Shown: positions 16,865 to 25,059 of the stretch, in pieces | Position numbering within the stretch: position 1 is the stretch's first letter | Layout of the letters: the number at the start of each line of letters is the position of its first letter | DNA from: Streptomyces lacrimifluminis | GTDB taxonomy: Bacteria; Actinomycetota; Actinomycetes; Streptomycetales; Streptomycetaceae | Reading direction: 5' to 3' | Assembly (NCBI RefSeq): GCF_014646095.1 | Contig: NZ_BMMU01000025.1 | Span: forward strand, 7,210 to 71,209 | DNA length: 64,000 nt | Program-made: the position numbers and the translations under genes | Notes under the pieces: model-generated | Databases searched by the model: none | Told to the model about the DNA's origin: nothing | The model's input: only the letters and a program-made list of their open reading frames with translations

Positions 16865-17347
16865 TCAGCAGCCGCAGTCCGTCGCGTCCACCGGGGCCGT
16901 CAGTGCGTCGGGGGCGCGTCGTTCCTGGCCCTCCCACGTCTCGAACGCGAAGCCCTCCCGCACCCAGTACTCGAAGCCGCCGAGCATCTCCTTGACCTGG
17001 TAGCCGAGTTGGGCGAGCGCGAGGGCGGAGCGAGTCGCACCGTTGCAGCCGGGTCCCCAGCAGTACGTCACCACCGGTACGGACCTGTCGAGCAGCTCGG
17101 CGGCCTGCTCGGGGATCAGGGCCGTGGGCAGGTGGAGGGCGCCCGGGATGCGGCCCTGATCCCAGGACTCGGTGGAACGCGAGTCGACTGCCACGAACCC
17201 GGGGTCGCCGCCCGCCGCAAGGGCGGCGGCCACGTCGGACACGTCGGCGTGGAAGGCGAGACTCGCGGCGAAGTGGGCGGCGGCCTCGGCCGGGGAGGCC
17301 GGAGCGACGCGCAGGACGGGGTTGACGACGGTCGCACTGACACTCAT
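16865..17347 (-). CDS. rhodanese-like domain protein
   Basis: A 160-residue single-domain rhodanese. The strand FVAVDSRSTESWDQGRIPGA and the active-site loop VTYCWGPGCNGATRSA are present, with the cysteine in place, so sulfur transfer or thiol redox chemistry is possible. The extreme C-terminus DCGC adds another cysteine pair, which may take part in relay or metal binding. Start ATG 17347. It is divergent from an Lrp regulator across 140 bp, which may control it. Confidence 0.85.
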   Translation of the reverse strand: MSVSATVVNPVLRVAPASPAEAAAHFAASLAFHADVSDVAAALAAGGDPGFVAVDSRSTESWDQGRIPGALHLPTALIPEQAAELLDRSVPVVTYCWGPGCNGATRSALALAQLGYQVKEMLGGFEYWVREGFAFETWEGQERRAPDALTAPVDATDCGC

Positions 17348-17487
17348 GAGCTGCTGCCCTTTCCCTGGTGGGAGCCCGGCCCTGGACTCCATGTCCAGAA
17401 ATCTACGGCCGACGATCACCTCACCTGAAGGTGTAATCCACGCCCTTTCCCTTGATCGGCCGGGGATTCCCCTGCTATTCCTCGGGC

Positions 17488-17934
17488 ATGAGCACGTTTT
17501 CCCCGGACGCCACGGACTGGCGCATCCTCGATGTCCTCCAGCGCGACGGCCGTGCCACCTTCGCCGAACTGGCGCGCGCCGTCGCGATGTCCCCGAGCGC
17601 GGTCACCGAGCGGGTGCGGCGGCTGGAGGAGGCCGGTGTCATCCAGGGGTACGCGGCGGTCGTGGACCCGGAGCGGCTCGGCCTGCCGATCCTCGCGTTC
17701 GTCCGGCTCAGATACCCGAACGGCAACTACAAGCCGTTCCACGACCTGGTCGGCGTGACACCGGAGATCCTGGAGACGCATCACGTGACGGGTGACGACT
17801 GCTTCGTGATCAAGGTCGTCGCGCGGTCGATGCGGCATCTGGAGGAGGTGTCGGGGAAGATCGGCGCGCTGGGCTCGGTGACCACGAGCGTCGTCTACTC
17901 CTCGCCGCTCCCCCGCCGCGCCGTCGGCCAGTGA
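17488..17934 (+). CDS. Lrp/AsnC family transcriptional regulator
   Basis: A 148-residue protein. The N-terminal AsnC helix-turn-helix is DWRILDVLQRDGRATFAELARAVAMSPSAV, followed by the AsnC-type effector domain (RAM fold) with VTGDDCFVIKVVARSM. Members respond to amino acids and act as octamers. It is divergent from the rhodanese gene, the likely target. ATG at 17488 gives the standard length. Confidence 0.92.
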   Translation: MSTFSPDATDWRILDVLQRDGRATFAELARAVAMSPSAVTERVRRLEEAGVIQGYAAVVDPERLGLPILAFVRLRYPNGNYKPFHDLVGVTPEILETHHVTGDDCFVIKVVARSMRHLEEVSGKIGALGSVTTSVVYSSPLPRRAVGQ

Positions 17935-17970
17935 GCGCCCGAGCGCCACCGGCCCGCCCGGTCGACGGCC

Positions 17971-20955
17971 TCACTCGCCGCCCCGCTGCCGCACCACCGA
18001 CCCCGATCTCCCCTTCACCACCTCAAGCTGGGCATGGATCCGCCGCCGCAGGTCCGGCACATGGCTGACGATGCCGACGCTGCGGTCGCGCTCTCGCAGC
18101 GAGTCGAGGACGTCGAGGACCTCGTCCAGCGTCTGGTCGTCGAGGCTGCCGAAGCCCTCGTCGATGAAGAGGGTGTCGAGGCGGACCCCGCCGGCCTCGT
18201 CCGTGACGACGTCCGCGAGACCGAGGGCGAGGGCGAGCGAGGCGAAGAACGTCTCGCCGCCGGACAGCGTCGCCGTGTCCCGTTCACGGCCGGTCCAGGC
18301 GTCGACGACGTGCAGCCCGAGGCCGCTGCGGCCCCGCCCGGCCCGGTCGTCGGAGTGGACCAGGGTGTAGCGCCCGGACGACATGCGCCGCAGCCGTGCC
18401 GTCGCGGCGGCGGCCACCTGTTCCAGACGGGCCGCGAGGACGTACGACTCCAGCCGCATCCTGCGTTCGTTGTCGGCCGAGGTGCCCGCGGTGAGGGTGG
18501 CGAGGCGGGCCACCCGGTCGTGGGCGGCCCGCAGCGGCGCGAGTCGTCGTACCGCCGTGGCCGAGCGGGCGGACAGCCGGTCCAGTTCGGTGCAGCGACT
18601 CGCGGCGGCGTCGCGCGCGGAGGCGGCCTCCCGCAGCCGACGGGCCGCGGCCGAGGCCGCCTGTTCCGCGCCCGTGAGGTCGGCGGGCGGCTGCTGCGCT
18701 GCGGCCACGGTGTCGGTCTCGGCGAGGGCGGCCCGCACGGCGGCCTCCTCGGACTGCCAGGCGTCCAGCCGCTGTTGGAGTTCACGGTGGGCCACGTCGT
18801 CCAGGAGGGCGTCCGTCGCCGCGCGTGGTGTCTCGAACCCGGCACGGTAGGCGGCGTCGGCGAGGCGGGCGTCGGCGTCCTTGAGACGCTGGGCGGCGTC
18901 CTCGGCGCCGCGCGCCGCCTCGGCCGTCTCGGTGAGCAGCGCGACCTGCCGTTCCAGCTGCGCGGCCCGCACGGCGACGCTCTCGGCGCCGCCCCGGGCC
19001 TGCGTCAACTCCTCCTCCAGCATGGCCCGTTCACGGTCGAGCGTGTCCCTTCGGGCGACCCGGGACGCGGTCCTGACCGCCGCCTCCTGCTGGGCGGTGC
19101 TGCGGCGCTCACGCTCCTGCTCGGCCCGGCGCAGCTCCTCGTGCGCGGAGTGCAGCCCGGAGGCGTCGCGCCGCGCCTCCTCGTACCGCCGCTCCAACTC
19201 CTCTGCGTGCCCGGCGAGTTGACCGGTCGGCGCGTCCCCGGCCTCGGCGGTGGCAGCCGCCAGCGCCTCCCGTACGAGGCCCAGTCGGCGTTCGTCCTCG
19301 GTGCGCCGCTCGTCGGCCCGCTGGTGGGCGGCCAGCGCGCGTTCCTCCGCCTCGCGGTCGATGTGTCCGGCGATCTTCCGTGCGGGTGCCGGGTGTTCGG
19401 TGGCCCCGCAGACCGCGCAGGGTGCGCCGTCGCTGAGGTTGGCGGCCAGTTCGGCGGCGATGCCGTTCAGCCGCTGTTCCTTGAGGTCGAGCCAGTGGGC
19501 CTTCGCCGCCGTGGCACGCTCCCGCGCCGCCAGTACGTGGGTCTGCGCCTCGTCCGTGTCCCGGGCGAACGTGTCGCGCTGGCGGGCTGCCCTGAGCCGG
19601 TTCCGCGCGGGTTCCCGCTGGACGGCGAGCTGTTCGGCCCTGGCGGCGGCCTCCTGGGCCGACTCGATACGGGTCTGGAGGCCCGCTCTCGTCGTCCCCC
19701 AGTCGGCCAGCCAGCTCTCGGCGTCGTGCAGGACATCCTCGTCGGCGCGCTCCTGACGGTCCAGGTCGGCGCGCTCGGCGACGAGTCGACCCAGCCGCTG
19801 TTCGGCGCGGCGGGCGGATTCGAGGCCGCCCAGTTCCTCGGCGGCCCGGCGCGCGGCGGCTGCCAGTCCACCGGCGCCGGCGTCCATGAAGGTGTCCGGC
19901 AGCAGGCCACGCGCGTGTCTCTCGGCGTCGGCCGCGCGCCGGTGCTCGGTCTCGGCCGCCTCCCGGAGCTCCAGTGCGGGCGCGACAGCCTCGGCCTTGC
20001 GGGCCCGCTCCATCCGCGCCCGGTCCTCCCGGTGGGCGTCCGCCCGCTCCTCCAGCCGCCCGGCCCGCTCCCGCGCCTCGTCGAACCGGCACTGCAACCG
20101 CGCCGTTTCCCGTACGTCGGCCAGCGCGCCGTCGGCCGCGATCTGCGCGGATTCGGCGGCGGCGCGGGCGCAGTGGGCGATGGTGAGCAGCTCACGCGCG
20201 GTGCAGCGAGCCACGGCGGCGGCGCCCATGATGGCCTCGGCCAGCCCCGGTTCACCCGGCGCGAGGCCGGGCAGCTCCATGGCGTCACCGGCTGCCTGGT
20301 GCATACGGTGGGCGTCGGCCAGCAACTCCGCGTCCCCTTCGCGCACTTCGGCTTCGGCGGCGCGCCGGCGATCCGCGAGGCGCTTCTCGACCTCGGCGAA
20401 GCGATGGGTGTCGAAGAGGCGGCCGAGCAGCTTGCCGCGGGCCTCGGCGTCGGCGCGCAGGAAGCGGGCGAAGTCGCCCTGGGGCAACAGCACGACCTGG
20501 CAGAACTGTTCGCGGCTCATGCCGAGCAGCTGGGTGATCTCCTCGCCGATCTCCTGGTGGGAGCGGCTGAGATCCTTCCAGGACCCGGCCGAGGCGTCGT
20601 ACTCACGCAGCCGGCTCTGGGCCTTGTCCAGCGTCGTGCCCGCGCCGCGCTTCTTGGGGCGCTCCCAGGGCGGCTGCCGGGTGAGCTCCAACCGGCGTCC
20701 GGCGACGGTGAGTTCGAGGGTGACCTCGGTGCGGGTGCCGGGCGCCGCATGGTCGCTGCGCAGGGAGCCGCCCTGGCGGGCGCCGGGCACCGAGCCGTAC
20801 AGGGCGTAGCAGACGGCGTCCAGGACGGAGGTCTTGCCCGCGCCCGTCGGACCGTGCAGGAGGAAGAGCCCGGCGGCCGACAGCTCGCCGAAGTCGACCT
20901 GCTGGGCGCCGCCGAAGGGCCCGAAGGCCGTGATGTCCAGCCGGTGCAGCCTCAC
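17971..20955 (-). CDS. sbcC: exonuclease subunit SbcC
   Basis: A 994-residue SMC/Rad50-like ATPase of the SbcCD nuclease, which opens hairpins and degrades double-strand ends. Walker A is GPTGAGKTSVLDAV near residue 38, long Ala/Arg/Glu-rich coiled coils follow, and the zinc hook is in the middle (APCAVCGATEHP). The second half ends with the ABC signature LSGGETFFASLALALGLADV and Walker B LFIDEGFGSLD. GTG at 20955 starts VRLHRLDITAFGPF, the standard beginning. The sbcD gene lies upstream on the same strand. Confidence 0.95.
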   Translation of the reverse strand: MRLHRLDITAFGPFGGAQQVDFGELSAAGLFLLHGPTGAGKTSVLDAVCYALYGSVPGARQGGSLRSDHAAPGTRTEVTLELTVAGRRLELTRQPPWERPKKRGAGTTLDKAQSRLREYDASAGSWKDLSRSHQEIGEEITQLLGMSREQFCQVVLLPQGDFARFLRADAEARGKLLGRLFDTHRFAEVEKRLADRRRAAEAEVREGDAELLADAHRMHQAAGDAMELPGLAPGEPGLAEAIMGAAAVARCTARELLTIAHCARAAAESAQIAADGALADVRETARLQCRFDEARERAGRLEERADAHREDRARMERARKAEAVAPALELREAAETEHRRAADAERHARGLLPDTFMDAGAGGLAAAARRAAEELGGLESARRAEQRLGRLVAERADLDRQERADEDVLHDAESWLADWGTTRAGLQTRIESAQEAAARAEQLAVQREPARNRLRAARQRDTFARDTDEAQTHVLAARERATAAKAHWLDLKEQRLNGIAAELAANLSDGAPCAVCGATEHPAPARKIAGHIDREAEERALAAHQRADERRTEDERRLGLVREALAAATAEAGDAPTGQLAGHAEELERRYEEARRDASGLHSAHEELRRAEQERERRSTAQQEAAVRTASRVARRDTLDRERAMLEEELTQARGGAESVAVRAAQLERQVALLTETAEAARGAEDAAQRLKDADARLADAAYRAGFETPRAATDALLDDVAHRELQQRLDAWQSEEAAVRAALAETDTVAAAQQPPADLTGAEQAASAAARRLREAASARDAAASRCTELDRLSARSATAVRRLAPLRAAHDRVARLATLTAGTSADNERRMRLESYVLAARLEQVAAAATARLRRMSSGRYTLVHSDDRAGRGRSGLGLHVVDAWTGRERDTATLSGGETFFASLALALGLADVVTDEAGGVRLDTLFIDEGFGSLDDQTLDEVLDVLDSLRERDRSVGIVSHVPDLRRRIHAQLEVVKGRSGSVVRQRGGE

Positions 20956-21133
20956 CGGGCACCCTCCGGGTTCGGGTCGACGTGGCGGCGGTGCGCCGGG
21001 CAGCCGCAGGCCGGGGCGGCTGCTGTTCCCGCGTCGATGCCGGTCTTCCCGGAAACAACTCCCCCGCGGGCCCTGGCTCTCCCGGTCCAGCCGCTCCGCC
21101 CGCTCCCCGGAGTCCGCGCAGTCCGCGCCGCCG

Positions 21134-22297
21134 TCATCGCGCCACCTCCCGTACCGTCTCGTCCGCCCGCACCGCGTCGAACGCGTCCCGCAGGACGCCC
21201 CGTTCGTGCTCGTCGGCTCCCGCACCCCGCACATGCAGGACGAAGTCCTCGGCGATCTCCTGGTCGCCGCGCCCCGCCAGGCGCCGCGCGTACGTCACGT
21301 CCGGGTCCCCGGGTGGCCGCTCCGGATCGAAGGCGAGGCTGAGGGTGTGCGGGAACCGTTCCGTGAGCCGGGCCATGGGGTCGGCCGGGCGCACCGCGTC
21401 GGTGAGCGTGGCCTCGACCCACGCGTCCTCGTGACGGGCGAGGTCCGGATCGGCGAGCAGCTCTTCGAGTGCCCCCCGGATACGGGCGAGCGGGCGCGGC
21501 ACCGGGCAGTCGACGCGCTCCGCGGTGACCGAGCCGTCGCCCGCCAGGTCGATCAGCCACATGCTCTTGCGGTGGTCGGCCTCCGAGAAGGAGTACGGCA
21601 GCGGGGAGCCCGAGTAGCGCACGCGCCCGGTGATGGTCTGGCAGCCGTGCAGATGGCCCAGCGCCACGTAGTCGACGCCGTCGAACACCCCTGAGGGCAC
21701 GGCGGCGACCCCTCCGACGGTGATGTCCCGCTCGCTGTCGCTGGCCTCGCCACCGGTGACGAAGGCGTGGGCGAGGACGACGGAACGGGTGCCCTCCGCG
21801 CGCGTGGCGAGATCGGCGCGGACCCGGTCCATGGCGGCGGCGAGGACGCTCTCGTGGCCGGCCTTCTCCACCCCGAACTCGTCCTTCACCAGAGCCGGTT
21901 CGAGATAGGGCAGGCCGTAGAAGGCGACCTCGCCGAAAGCGTCGCGGAGGACCACCGGTGTCCCGGCGGCCGTCGGGTCGGTGCGCAGATGGATGCCGGC
22001 GCGGTCGATGAGCCCGGCGCCGACGCCGAGGCGGCGGGCCGAGTCGTGGTTCCCGGAGATCATCACCGTGGGCACGCCGAGGCCGGCGAGCCGGTGCAGC
22101 GCGTCGTCGAAGAGCTCGACCGCGGCCAGCGGGGGCACCGCCCGGTCGTACACATCACCCGACACGACCACCGCGTCGACCTCGCGCTCGCGCGCGACGG
22201 AAACGAGATGGCCGATGAACTCGGCCTGCGCCCCGAGCATGTTCACCCGGTGAAAGGCGCGGCCGAGATGCCAGTCGGACGTGTGCAGAAATCTCAA
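21134..22297 (-). CDS. sbcD: exonuclease subunit SbcD
   Basis: A 387-residue Mre11-like metallophosphoesterase nuclease. Metal motifs are visible in order: HTSDWHLG, VVVSGDVYDRA, MISGNHDSARRLG, LAHAFV and ALGHLHGCQ. It acts with SbcC on DNA hairpins and recombination intermediates. The start is TTG at 22297 with GGAG eight bases upstream, since the family opens exactly with MRFLHTSDWHLG. A 178-base spacer separates its stop from the sbcC start, whereas the pair usually overlaps. Beyond it the accessory island begins. Confidence 0.95.
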   Translation of the reverse strand: MRFLHTSDWHLGRAFHRVNMLGAQAEFIGHLVSVAREREVDAVVVSGDVYDRAVPPLAAVELFDDALHRLAGLGVPTVMISGNHDSARRLGVGAGLIDRAGIHLRTDPTAAGTPVVLRDAFGEVAFYGLPYLEPALVKDEFGVEKAGHESVLAAAMDRVRADLATRAEGTRSVVLAHAFVTGGEASDSERDITVGGVAAVPSGVFDGVDYVALGHLHGCQTITGRVRYSGSPLPYSFSEADHRKSMWLIDLAGDGSVTAERVDCPVPRPLARIRGALEELLADPDLARHEDAWVEATLTDAVRPADPMARLTERFPHTLSLAFDPERPPGDPDVTYARRLAGRGDQEIAEDFVLHVRGAGADEHERGVLRDAFDAVRADETVREVAR

Positions 22298-22326
22298 GAC
22301 ACTGCTCCGACCCGCATGTTTCCCCC

Positions 22327-22491
22327 CTACTTCGCCCCTGGACTCAGCACCGAACCAGCACGGTTCCCGCTCTCAGCACCGACCACGCTAGCGCCTGTCA
22401 GTACCTGGTCCATCACGGACCTCAGTCTGCCACCGGCATCTGGCGTCAGGTGGCCGTAGATGTCTGCCGTGATCTGAACGGTCGCGGGGCC
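22327..22491 (-). pseudogene. C-terminal remnant of a tyrosine recombinase/integrase
   Basis: The reading frame contains VQITADIYGHLTPDAGG followed by RLRSVMDQVL, the end of phage- or ICE-type tyrosine integrases with the catalytic Tyr in IYGHL, and stops at 22329-22327. The catalytic Arg/His boxes and the rest of the ~400-residue protein are absent. Upstream sequence does not continue the homology. No tRNA or att repeat is visible nearby. It marks an old integration at the left edge of the stress island. Confidence 0.7.
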
Positions 22492-22553
22492 AAGCCGCCA
22501 GTCGTCCGCGTAGTCCCGCACAAGAATCCTGCAGATGGTGTAGCAGTTCCTTC

Positions 22554-22584
22554 GGGGCCCTGGTGCCAATGGCACCAGGGCCCC
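22554..22584. repeat. perfect 15-bp inverted repeat
   Basis: GGGGCCCTGGTGCCA, a single A, then its exact complement TGGCACCAGGGCCCC. It lies 25 bases before the ATG of the broken MerR gene. It may be a terminator for something to the left or an operator for that regulator. Confidence 0.75.
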
Positions 22585-22609
22585 TCCCCGTATTCCACGG
22601 AGAGGTGCG

Positions 22610-22864
22610 ATGACAGCGGACGACTCCTACAACCGTCTTGGTGACGACTACCCCGGCTACACCATGGCCCGGGCCGCCGAACTGCTCGGCACCACCGAAG
22701 CTTCCTCCGCGCCATCGGCGAAGCCCGCCTCATCACCCCGCTGCGCTCCGCCGGCGGACACAGGCGCTGCTCCCGCTACCAGCTGCACATCACAGCCCGA
22801 GCCCGCGAACTCGTCGACCACGGGACCCCCATCGACGCCGCCTGCCGCATCGTCATTCTCGAAG
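22610..22864 (+). pseudogene. frameshifted MerR-type regulator
   Basis: The frame starts with an intact ribosome site (GGAGAGG) and MTADDSYNRLGDDYPGYTMA, then the helix-turn-helix ARAAELLGTT. Homology continues one frame later from AGCTTCCTCCGC at 22699 as SFLRAIGEARLITPLRSAGGH and then ARELVDHGTPIDAACRIVIL. The break is at ~22697-22699 and looks like a one-base loss. After about 22864 the sequence changes into a universal stress protein fragment, so the 3' end has also been lost by deletion. Confidence 0.7.
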
Positions 22865-22966
22865 GAGAGCCGTGCCGCGGCCGAGTGGACCGCGCGCGAG
22901 GCGCAGTTCCTCGGCCTGCCACTGAAGCTGGTCCAGGTCTGGGAGCCGGTACCGGACCGTATCAGC
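22865..22966 (+). pseudogene. N-terminal fragment of a universal stress protein
   Basis: In the frame beginning near 22866 the translation is SRAAAEWTAREAQFLGLPLK followed by LVQVWEPVPD, the first helix and second strand of an actinomycete USP. The opening strand with VDGS and the rest of the domain (ATP loop GSRGxGG) are missing. It is joined directly to the MerR remnant. Confidence 0.6.
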
Positions 22967-23281
22967 GAAAGCATCCCAGCCATCGCCACTGAGGGGAACG
23001 CACAGCTGCGGGCGACGAGCCGGCGCATGACGTGCATGGGGACTCTCGACAGCGGATGAACTGCGGGGCGTGCTGTGCTGTGGGACAGCTGACGTTTCGG
23101 ATTCAACGACAATGAATCTAGCCGTACGGGGTGAGCACGCTGGGGATTGATGGGGCGGCTGCCCCTGAGCTTTACCCGCCCGGCGCTGCACGGTCACAGG
23201 ACGACTAGAGTCAGCATGCCTGTCCCCTTACCCAGCGGTGTGCCGGGGTTCGGCTGGGGCTGGTGGGTGGGAGAAGCTCCT

Positions 23282-24526
23282 GTGAATGATCAGGACCGGG
23301 GGAGCTGGAAGATGCTGGCCGGTCTGCTGGCCTCGAGCCAGCTGATACCCCTTGAGTGGTTGCCGGCCAGGACGGCCGAGCACGCGGCGTCCGCGGGGTT
23401 CACCCAGGCGCTGATCTATCTGGCGGACCTGCAGCGCGAGGTGCTGCAACTGCTGACCGGCCACGGACTGGACGCCGCGGGTGAACCCGGCGGCGAGGAG
23501 ACCGGGATCAGGATCGAGGGCACGCTGCCGGGCCGGGCGTACCAGTACGGGCAGATACTGCGCGGTGTCCGCTCGGATCCCGAGGAACAGCAGTGGTGGG
23601 TGCCGTTGCTCAACGGCACCGAGCGCCTGGGCGTACTGCGCCTGACCACGCGGGCCGATGACGCGCGCACGCGCGAGGACATGGAACTGCTCGCCTCCCT
23701 GATCGCGCTGATCATCGTCAGCAAACGGCAGAGCAGTGACTCCTATGCCCGGCTGATGCGCACCGGACCGCTGAACATCGCGGCCGAGATGCAGTGGCAT
23801 CTGATGCCGCCTCCCACCTACTCCGACAGCCGCGTGGCGATCTCCGCCGCGATGGAGCCGGCGCACCACGTCAGTGGCGACGCCTATGACTACGCCACCG
23901 CCGGCTCGGTGGTGCACGTATCGATCTTCGACGCGATGGGCCACGACACCGCCGCCGGTCTGACCGCGGCCCTGGCCATGGGCACCTGCCGCAACACACG
24001 CCGCCAGGGCGGGAGTCTGCTGGACATCGGCGAAGCGGTCGAGGACGCGCTGATCAAGCAGTACCACCAGACGCGATACGTCACCGGCATCCTGGCCGAT
24101 CTCGACACGGACACCGGAGTCCTGACCTGGGTCAACCGGGGCCACATGCCACCGGTGCTCATTCGCGCGGGCCGTTCGAGCAGTCAGTTGAGCTGCAAAC
24201 CCGCACACCCGATGGGCACCGACCTGGGGCTGGAAGCCACGATGTGCCGTGAACAGCTGGAACCCGGCGACCGCATCGTGTTCTACACCGACGGCATCAC
24301 CGAAGCCCGCGGCAGCGGCGACACCGAACTCGGCGTGGACCGCTTCATCGACTTCCTGATCCGCCACCATGCCGACGGACTGCCCGTCCCCGAAACGCTG
24401 CGCCGTCTCATCCACGCCCTCCGCGACTACCACGACGGCCAACTCCAGGACGATGCCACCATCCTGATCTGCCAATGGCTCGGCCCCGCCGATGCCCCCA
24501 CGGCCCCAGGGACGGGCAGCACCTGA
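23282..24526 (+). CDS. PP2C-type (SpoIIE/RsbU) Ser/Thr phosphatase with N-terminal GAF-like region
   Basis: About 414 residues. The first ~150 residues look like a GAF-type sensor (EQQWWVPLLNGTERLGVLRL). The SpoIIE/RsbU phosphatase follows, with QWHLMPPPT, the metal-binding ISAAMEPAHHVSGDAYDYA, HVSIFDAMGHDTAAGL, WVNRGHMPPVLIR and FYTDGITEAR. Such enzymes dephosphorylate anti-sigma-factor antagonists and so activate stress sigma factors. GTG at 23282 is preceded by GGGAGA; an in-frame ATG at 23218 is an alternative. It sits inside the stress island. Confidence 0.85.
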   Translation: MNDQDRGSWKMLAGLLASSQLIPLEWLPARTAEHAASAGFTQALIYLADLQREVLQLLTGHGLDAAGEPGGEETGIRIEGTLPGRAYQYGQILRGVRSDPEEQQWWVPLLNGTERLGVLRLTTRADDARTREDMELLASLIALIIVSKRQSSDSYARLMRTGPLNIAAEMQWHLMPPPTYSDSRVAISAAMEPAHHVSGDAYDYATAGSVVHVSIFDAMGHDTAAGLTAALAMGTCRNTRRQGGSLLDIGEAVEDALIKQYHQTRYVTGILADLDTDTGVLTWVNRGHMPPVLIRAGRSSSQLSCKPAHPMGTDLGLEATMCREQLEPGDRIVFYTDGITEARGSGDTELGVDRFIDFLIRHHADGLPVPETLRRLIHALRDYHDGQLQDDATILICQWLGPADAPTAPGTGST

Positions 24527-25059
24527 ACGGCCCTGTCACACCGCCGGGGCGCCGGACCATCACACCCAACCGGTGGCGCCAACTTCGTCCGCAGGCCGAC
24601 GCTCCTTGACCGGTCGACAGAGGACGACCGGCGAATCGTCGAAGTGATCGACACCGAGCGCCTCGGGCCTGCGAGTCGGCCTTCGAGGCCGTATGGGCGC
24701 GGGCGACACCCCACTCAGCTTTCCAGCGGGCCTGACAAGCTCGAAGAACACTTGCGCAGCGACATGGCATCGCCCTCTTCGAGCGTTCAGGAAACCCGCA
24801 GGGCTGTCGGTAGACGCCTGAGCGAAATCCGGCCCGCAGCCGGGCGCACGCCCTGTCGCCCGACCACCTCGCCCGGCACTCCGGTCAGGTCTTCCACGGC
24901 GCTCCACGCCCTGCCACGCCGACCTGACAGGTCTACCGCCGAACCTGGCGATGGGCGCAAAGTCCACCAGGAGCCGTCCATGGGGCCACGGTGTCATCCC
25001 CGGTCCGTGCGGTCCCGCGAAGGCGCCTGGTGATGCCGCAGACGGTCGGTCCCCGTGGC
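24527..25059. other. 533-bp region without a recognisable gene
   Basis: All six frames were read. They contain only short or Arg/Pro-rich reading frames, with no ribosome site plus recognisable product. It lies between the convergent ends of the phosphatase and the P-type ATPase and is probably decayed coding sequence, given the remnants on both sides. Confidence 0.4.

Noticed and set aside
24640..24830. A possible PfkB kinase signature (MGAGDT) in a plus-strand frame
   Set aside because: Only six residues match, the surrounding frame is not kinase-like and is short; treated as chance.
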